Shown here piece after piece: positions 59,958-64,000 of a stretch of 64,000 nt of DNA. The position numbers and the translations under genes were made by a program. The stretch comes from Longispora albida DSM 44784 (GTDB lineage Bacteria > Actinomycetota > Actinomycetes > Mycobacteriales > Micromonosporaceae), in contig NZ_KB903822.1 in the NCBI RefSeq assembly GCF_000379825.1, positions 1 through 64,000 on the forward strand, written 5' to 3'. Numbering within the stretch: position 1 is the first letter of the stretch; each line of letters starts with the position of its first letter. The notes beneath the pieces were generated by a model. That model was not told where the DNA came from. It made no database searches and was given only the letters and a program-made list of their open reading frames with translations.

Positions 59958-62900
59958 GTGACCACAGCCATCACCGAGGTACCGGCGGTGTTCCCCGGTG
60001 TGCCAGCCCCGCCGGAACGGACGCTGCTCGGCATCTTCGAGGCCACGGTCGCTGCCCATCCGAACGCCGCGGCGCTCGACGCCGGTACCGGCACGCTGAG
60101 TTACCGCCGGCTGGCCGAGGAGGCCGGGGCCGTCGCCCAGCGGCTGCGGAAGGCTGGCGTCGGGGCCGGGCACCGGGTGGGGGTGCGGATCGCTTCGGGT
60201 ACGGCTGAGTTGTATGTCGCCATCCTGGGCGTGCTGACCGCCGGAGCGGCGTATGTGCCCGTCGACGCCGATGATCCGGATGAGCGGGCCGAGCTGGTGT
60301 TCGGCGAGGCCGGGGTGAGCGCGATCCTGACAGATGGCGGAACTCTGACCCCTGTCGAGGGCGCGGTCCCGGGTACCGGAAACGACGCGTGGATCATCTT
60401 CACCTCCGGGTCGACGGGCAAGCCGAAGGGTGTGGCGGTCTCGCACAGGTCGGCTGCGGCGTTCGTGGACGCCGAGGCCCGGCTGTTCTGCGCCGACGAG
60501 CCGCTCGGGCCCGGCGACCGGGTGCTGGCCGGGCTGTCCGTCGCGTTCGACGCGTCCTGCGAGGAGATGTGGCTGGCCTGGCGGCACGGCGCCTGTCTCG
60601 TACCTGCGCCGCGCGCTCTGGTGCGCAGCGGCGTGGACCTGGGCCCGTGGCTGGTCGAACGGGGGATCACCGTCGTGTCCACCGTGCCGACGCTCGCCTC
60701 GCTGTGGCCGGTGGACGCGCTGGAGGAGATCCGGCTGCTGATCTTCGGCGGGGAGGCGTGCCCGCCGGAGCTGGCCGAGCGGCTGGCCGTCGAGGGCCGC
60801 GAGGTGTGGAACACGTACGGCCCGACCGAGGCGACCGTGGTGGCCACCGCCGCCCGGCTGACCGGTACGGGGCCGGTGCGGATCGGGCTCGCGCTGGACG
60901 GCTGGGAGCTGGCCGTCGTCGGCCCGGACGGCCAGCCGGTCCCGATGGGCGAGACCGGCGAGCTGGTGATCGGCGGGGTGGGCCTGGCCAGGTACCTCGA
61001 CCCGGAGAAGGACGCCGAGAAGTACGCGCCGCTGGAGTCGCTGGGCTGGGAGCGGGCGTACCGCAGCGGCGACATCGTCCGCGCCGAGCCCGAGGGCCTG
61101 CTGTTCATGGGCCGGGGCGACGAGCAGGTCAAGCTGGGCGGCCGGCGGATCGAGCTGGGCGAGGTCGACGCGGCGCTCATGTCGCTGCCCGAGGTGACAG
61201 CAGCCGCGGCTGCCGTGCAGCGGACCAGGGCCGGCAACCAGGTACTCGTCGGCTACGTCGTCGCCTCCGACTCCTTCGACTCCGACAGGGCCGTCAAGCT
61301 GCTCCGTAAACAGCTGCCGGCGGCGCTCGTGCCGCTGCTCGCCCGGGTACCGGAGCTGCCGGTCCGGACGTCGGGCAAGGTGGACCGCAAGGCTTTGCCA
61401 TGGCCCCTGTCCACAACGGACATCGCGCGGAGCATGCTGACGGGTACGCAGGCCTGGCTGGCCGAGGCGTGGTCGGAGATCCTGGGCGTGCAGGTCGTGA
61501 GCCCGAAGGCCGACTTCTTCAGCAACGGCGGGGGCTCCCTGTCGGCCGCGCAGCTCGTGGCGCACATCCGGAGCAGGTACCCGCAGGTCGCGATCGTCGA
61601 CATCTACCAGAACCCGGCGCTGGGCGGGCTCGCCGCGTTCTGCGAGGGGCTGGAGGACGTCGCGGGGACGCGGCCGGATGTGGCTCCGGTACCAAGGAAG
61701 ACTGGTTTTGTTCAGACGCTCCTGATGGTGCCGTTGCTGACGCTCGCTGGACTGCGCTGGTCCGTGGTGGCCCTGGCTCTGGCTAATCTGCTGGATGCGG
61801 CGTGGGCACCGCACGTGTCGTGGTGGTGGCTGCTGGCCGCGTGGGTGGTGCTGTTCAGCCCGCCGGGCCGGATCGGCCTGGCAGCTGGCGGCGCACGGCT
61901 GCTGCTGCGCGGCGTGAAACCGGGGAGTTACCCCCGAGGCGGCAGTGTCCACATCAGACTGTGGGCCGCCGAGAAGCTCCAGCAACTCAGCGGCGTGACC
62001 AGCGTGTCGGGCGCGTCGTGGATGACCTTCTACGCCAAGGCACTCGGCGCGAAGGTCGGCAAGGACACCGACCTGCACTCCGCTCCCCCGGTCACCGGCA
62101 TGCTGAAGCTGGGCCGTGGCGCGGCCGTCGAGCCGGAGACCGACCTGTCCGGCCACTGGGTCGACGGCGACCGGGTCCACATCGGGAAGATCCGGATCGG
62201 GGCCGGCGCGCGGGTCGGCGGGCGCAGCACGCTGCTGCCCGGCACACGGATCGGCAAGAGCGCGGAGATCGGCGCGGGGTCGACGGTGCGGGGCGTGGTG
62301 CCCGCCGGGCAGCGCTGGGCTGGTTCGCCAGCTGCCCGTGAGGACGCTGGCCTGGGCAAGTGGCCGGTGGACCGGCCGGGCCGCACCCGGCTCTGGTCGG
62401 CTGTCTACGGCCTGAGTTCACTGCTGCTGGGCCTGCTGCCGCTGGCCGCGGCGGTGCCGGCTCTGGTCTGGGTGGCGCCGCTGGCCGAGCGCGAGGAAAC
62501 CCTGGCGCAGGCGTGGAGCGCGGCCATGCTGGTCGTGCCGCTCGCGGCGATCAGCTACTTCCTGTCCTACGGCTTCCTGGTACTGGTGGGCGTCCGGCTG
62601 CTCTCGATCCGCCTCCGGGAGGGGTACCACGGGGTGCACAGCCGGGTCGCGTGGCAGGCGTGGGCGACGGAGCGGCTGATGGGCATGGCGCGCACCGGCC
62701 TCTTCCCGCTGTACGCGAGCCTGGCCACCCCGGCCTGGCTCCGGCTGCTGGGCGCGAAGGTCGGCCGGGGTGCCGAGGTGTCCACGGTGCTCGCGCTGCC
62801 GTCGATGACCCGGGTGGCCGACGGGGCCTTCCTGGCCGACGACACGATGGTCGCGAGCTACGAGCTCGGGTACGGCTGGCTGCACATCGGGCAGGCCAGC

Positions 62901-63764
62901 GTCGGCAAGCAGGCCTTCCTCGGCAACTCGGGCATGACGGGCCCTGGCCGTTCCGTGCCGAAGGGCGGCCTGGTCGGCGTGCTCTCCGCGACGCCGCGCA
63001 AGACGAAGAAGGGCGGCTCGTACCTGGGCATGCCCCCGATGGCCGTCCGGCGCGCCGTGGAGACCTCGGACGTGTCGCGGACCTTCGAGCCGCCGTTCCG
63101 GCTGAAGCTGGCCCGGGCGCTCATGGAGCTGCTGCGGATCGTGCCGGTGATGTGCAGTGCGGCGCTGGCCGTGACGTGGCTGGCGCTGGTCTGGTGGCTC
63201 GGGCCGGTGTGGGGGCCGCTGGCCTCGGGGCTGGGGATCCTGGCTGGCGGCGTGCTGGCCTGCCTGACGGCGACCGTGATGAAGTGGCTGCTGGTCGGCA
63301 GGTTCCGGGAGGTCGACCATCCCCTGTGGAGTTCGTTCGTGTGGCGCAACGAGCTGGCCGACACGTTCGTCGAGGTACTGGCGGTGACGTGGCTGGCGGG
63401 TGCTGCGGGCGGCACGCCGCTGCTCACCGGCTGGCTGCGCACGATGGGCGCGAGGATCGGCCGGGGCGTGTGGCTGGAGACCTACTGGCTGCCGGAGTCC
63501 GACCTCGTCCGGCTCGGGGCCGGCGCTACGGTGAACCGGGGCTGCGTCGTGCAGACCCACCTGTTCCACGATCGGATCATGAGCATGTCGGCAGTGGAGT
63601 TCGCGGACGGGGCGACCCTCGGCCCGCACGGCATCGTCCTGCCGGGCGCGAGCATCGGCGCCCGCACGACGGTCGGCCCCGGTTCCCTGGTCACCCGGGG
63701 CGACGCCGTGCCGGCCGACTCGCGCTGGCTGGGCAACCCGATCGCCGTGTGGGCCAAGCGGTGA
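59958..63764 (+). CDS. Pls/PosA-type amino-acid homopolymer synthetase (NRPS-like)
   Basis: A 1,268-residue membrane NRPS. Adenylation domain (~30-500): FTSGSTGKPKGV (A3), FDASCEEMW (A4), NTYGPTEATVV (A5), YRSGDIV (A7), GRGDEQVKLGGRRIELGEV (A8), TSGKVDRKALP (A10). Carrier domain with the phosphopantetheine Ser in FFSNGGGSLSAAQ (~550). Then a long membrane region with hydrophobic segments separating left-handed beta-helix repeats (GAGARVGGRSTLLPGTRIG; VGRGAEVSTVLALPS; GARIGRGVWLETYWLPESD). This layout and length match epsilon-poly-lysine synthetase and relatives, which polymerise one basic amino acid without condensation domains. GTG start with TGAGG 6 bases upstream. Confidence 0.92.
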   Translation: MTTAITEVPAVFPGVPAPPERTLLGIFEATVAAHPNAAALDAGTGTLSYRRLAEEAGAVAQRLRKAGVGAGHRVGVRIASGTAELYVAILGVLTAGAAYVPVDADDPDERAELVFGEAGVSAILTDGGTLTPVEGAVPGTGNDAWIIFTSGSTGKPKGVAVSHRSAAAFVDAEARLFCADEPLGPGDRVLAGLSVAFDASCEEMWLAWRHGACLVPAPRALVRSGVDLGPWLVERGITVVSTVPTLASLWPVDALEEIRLLIFGGEACPPELAERLAVEGREVWNTYGPTEATVVATAARLTGTGPVRIGLALDGWELAVVGPDGQPVPMGETGELVIGGVGLARYLDPEKDAEKYAPLESLGWERAYRSGDIVRAEPEGLLFMGRGDEQVKLGGRRIELGEVDAALMSLPEVTAAAAAVQRTRAGNQVLVGYVVASDSFDSDRAVKLLRKQLPAALVPLLARVPELPVRTSGKVDRKALPWPLSTTDIARSMLTGTQAWLAEAWSEILGVQVVSPKADFFSNGGGSLSAAQLVAHIRSRYPQVAIVDIYQNPALGGLAAFCEGLEDVAGTRPDVAPVPRKTGFVQTLLMVPLLTLAGLRWSVVALALANLLDAAWAPHVSWWWLLAAWVVLFSPPGRIGLAAGGARLLLRGVKPGSYPRGGSVHIRLWAAEKLQQLSGVTSVSGASWMTFYAKALGAKVGKDTDLHSAPPVTGMLKLGRGAAVEPETDLSGHWVDGDRVHIGKIRIGAGARVGGRSTLLPGTRIGKSAEIGAGSTVRGVVPAGQRWAGSPAAREDAGLGKWPVDRPGRTRLWSAVYGLSSLLLGLLPLAAAVPALVWVAPLAEREETLAQAWSAAMLVVPLAAISYFLSYGFLVLVGVRLLSIRLREGYHGVHSRVAWQAWATERLMGMARTGLFPLYASLATPAWLRLLGAKVGRGAEVSTVLALPSMTRVADGAFLADDTMVASYELGYGWLHIGQASVGKQAFLGNSGMTGPGRSVPKGGLVGVLSATPRKTKKGGSYLGMPPMAVRRAVETSDVSRTFEPPFRLKLARALMELLRIVPVMCSAALAVTWLALVWWLGPVWGPLASGLGILAGGVLACLTATVMKWLLVGRFREVDHPLWSSFVWRNELADTFVEVLAVTWLAGAAGGTPLLTGWLRTMGARIGRGVWLETYWLPESDLVRLGAGATVNRGCVVQTHLFHDRIMSMSAVEFADGATLGPHGIVLPGASIGARTTVGPGSLVTRGDAVPADSRWLGNPIAVWAKR

Positions 63765-64000
63765 CGGCCGGCGCTGAGACGTCCGGCGATCCGTACCTTC
63801 CGGCGCACGGCAACGGCGGCTACCGGACCCGGCACTACGACCTCGACCTCGAGTACCGCGTCGCCCCGAACCGGCTGACGGCCAGGGCGCGCGTCGAGGC
63901 GACCACGACGCAGGCCCTGTCCCGGTTCAGCCTGGACCTGGCCGGGCTGCGAGTGAGCCGGGTGCTGGTCAACGGCAAGCCGGCCCGGTACGCCCAGCGC
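63761..64000 (+). CDS. M1-family aminopeptidase, N-terminal part
   Basis: First 80 residues of a metallopeptidase running off the window. YLPAHGNGGYRTRHYDLDLE followed by YRVAPNRLTARARVEATTTQ is the beta-rich N-terminal domain of M1 aminopeptidases (PepN/ERAP type). The GTG overlaps the synthetase stop (GTGA), so both are translated together; trimming of the homopolymer or of its substrate peptide is a possible link. The catalytic HExxH lies outside. Confidence 0.85.
   Translation, partial: MTAGAETSGDPYLPAHGNGGYRTRHYDLDLEYRVAPNRLTARARVEATTTQALSRFSLDLAGLRVSRVLVNGKPARYAQR

Noticed and set aside
1-64000. CRISPR arrays, tRNA/rRNA genes, insertion sequences, replication origin
   Set aside because: No regularly spaced repeats, T-loop-like motifs, transposase frames or clustered DnaA boxes were seen by eye.

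Overview
The window is high-GC DNA (GTG and TTG starts, GC-rich third codon positions, many ATGA/GTGA stop-start overlaps, long proline/alanine linkers). It comes from an actinomycete chromosome, most likely a filamentous genus. The DUF6244-like/SCP1.201-deaminase locus hints at Micromonosporaceae, but I cannot fix the genus. I see no tRNA or rRNA gene, CRISPR array or insertion sequence. The calls rest on motif reading, not on a database search.

Layout. 0-2.2 kb: the 3' end of a sugar-nucleotide epimerase, a hairpin terminator and an alpha/beta-hydrolase-like protein. 2.2-10.4 kb: a minus-strand operon (TPP-dependent decarboxylase, FAD-linked 2-hydroxyacid oxidase, P450, EF-hand/beta-helix membrane protein), divergent from an animal-type haem peroxidase; together these could form a fatty-acid alpha-oxidation module. 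10.4-20.8 kb: CPBP protease, APH-type kinase, a saccharopine-dehydrogenase-like enzyme divergent from an AraC regulator, an SDR, a TPR/membrane-protein operon divergent from a helix-turn-helix gene, and a flavin monooxygenase. 20.9-27.2 kb: a CHAT-protease gene flanked by membrane proteins and a small zinc-ribbon protein. 27.3-30.4 kb: TehA/SLAC1-like transporter, LysR regulator and asparaginase.

30.4-36.1 kb: a small protein with four calcium loops, then one polypeptide joining an ECF sigma factor, a zinc anti-sigma-like motif, a membrane helix and an extracellular SCP/CAP domain. Next is a less GC-rich island holding HD, NUDIX and XRE/DUF5919 genes that share a two-copy operator, and a DddA-like deaminase toxin cut from its N-terminal domain by one in-frame TGA, with a coupled candidate immunity gene. 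36.1-50 kb: a decayed PHB-depolymerase-like gene, PhoX phosphatase, nucleotidyltransferase, secreted collagenase-type protease, LysR, an orphan response regulator, tandem LppU-like proteins, DUF402, MgtC, DUF1801, and a TetR-controlled MFS/flavin-reductase operon.

50-59.9 kb is the most unusual region. An HSPA12-like Hsp70 and a coiled-coil partner face a plus-strand operon: a small Bell-like effector, a P-loop/TPR STAND protein, a VWA protein, a PP2C phosphatase, a Ser/Thr kinase and a zinc-ribbon protein. The effector C-terminus and the STAND N-terminus share a 15-residue Gly/Asn/Tyr motif of the kind used in bacterial amyloid signalling. The VWA-PP2C-kinase trio matches TerY-P triads. I infer a regulated-cell-death or anti-phage system. 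60-64 kb: a Pls/PosA-type amino-acid homopolymer synthetase, translationally coupled to an M1 aminopeptidase that runs off the window.
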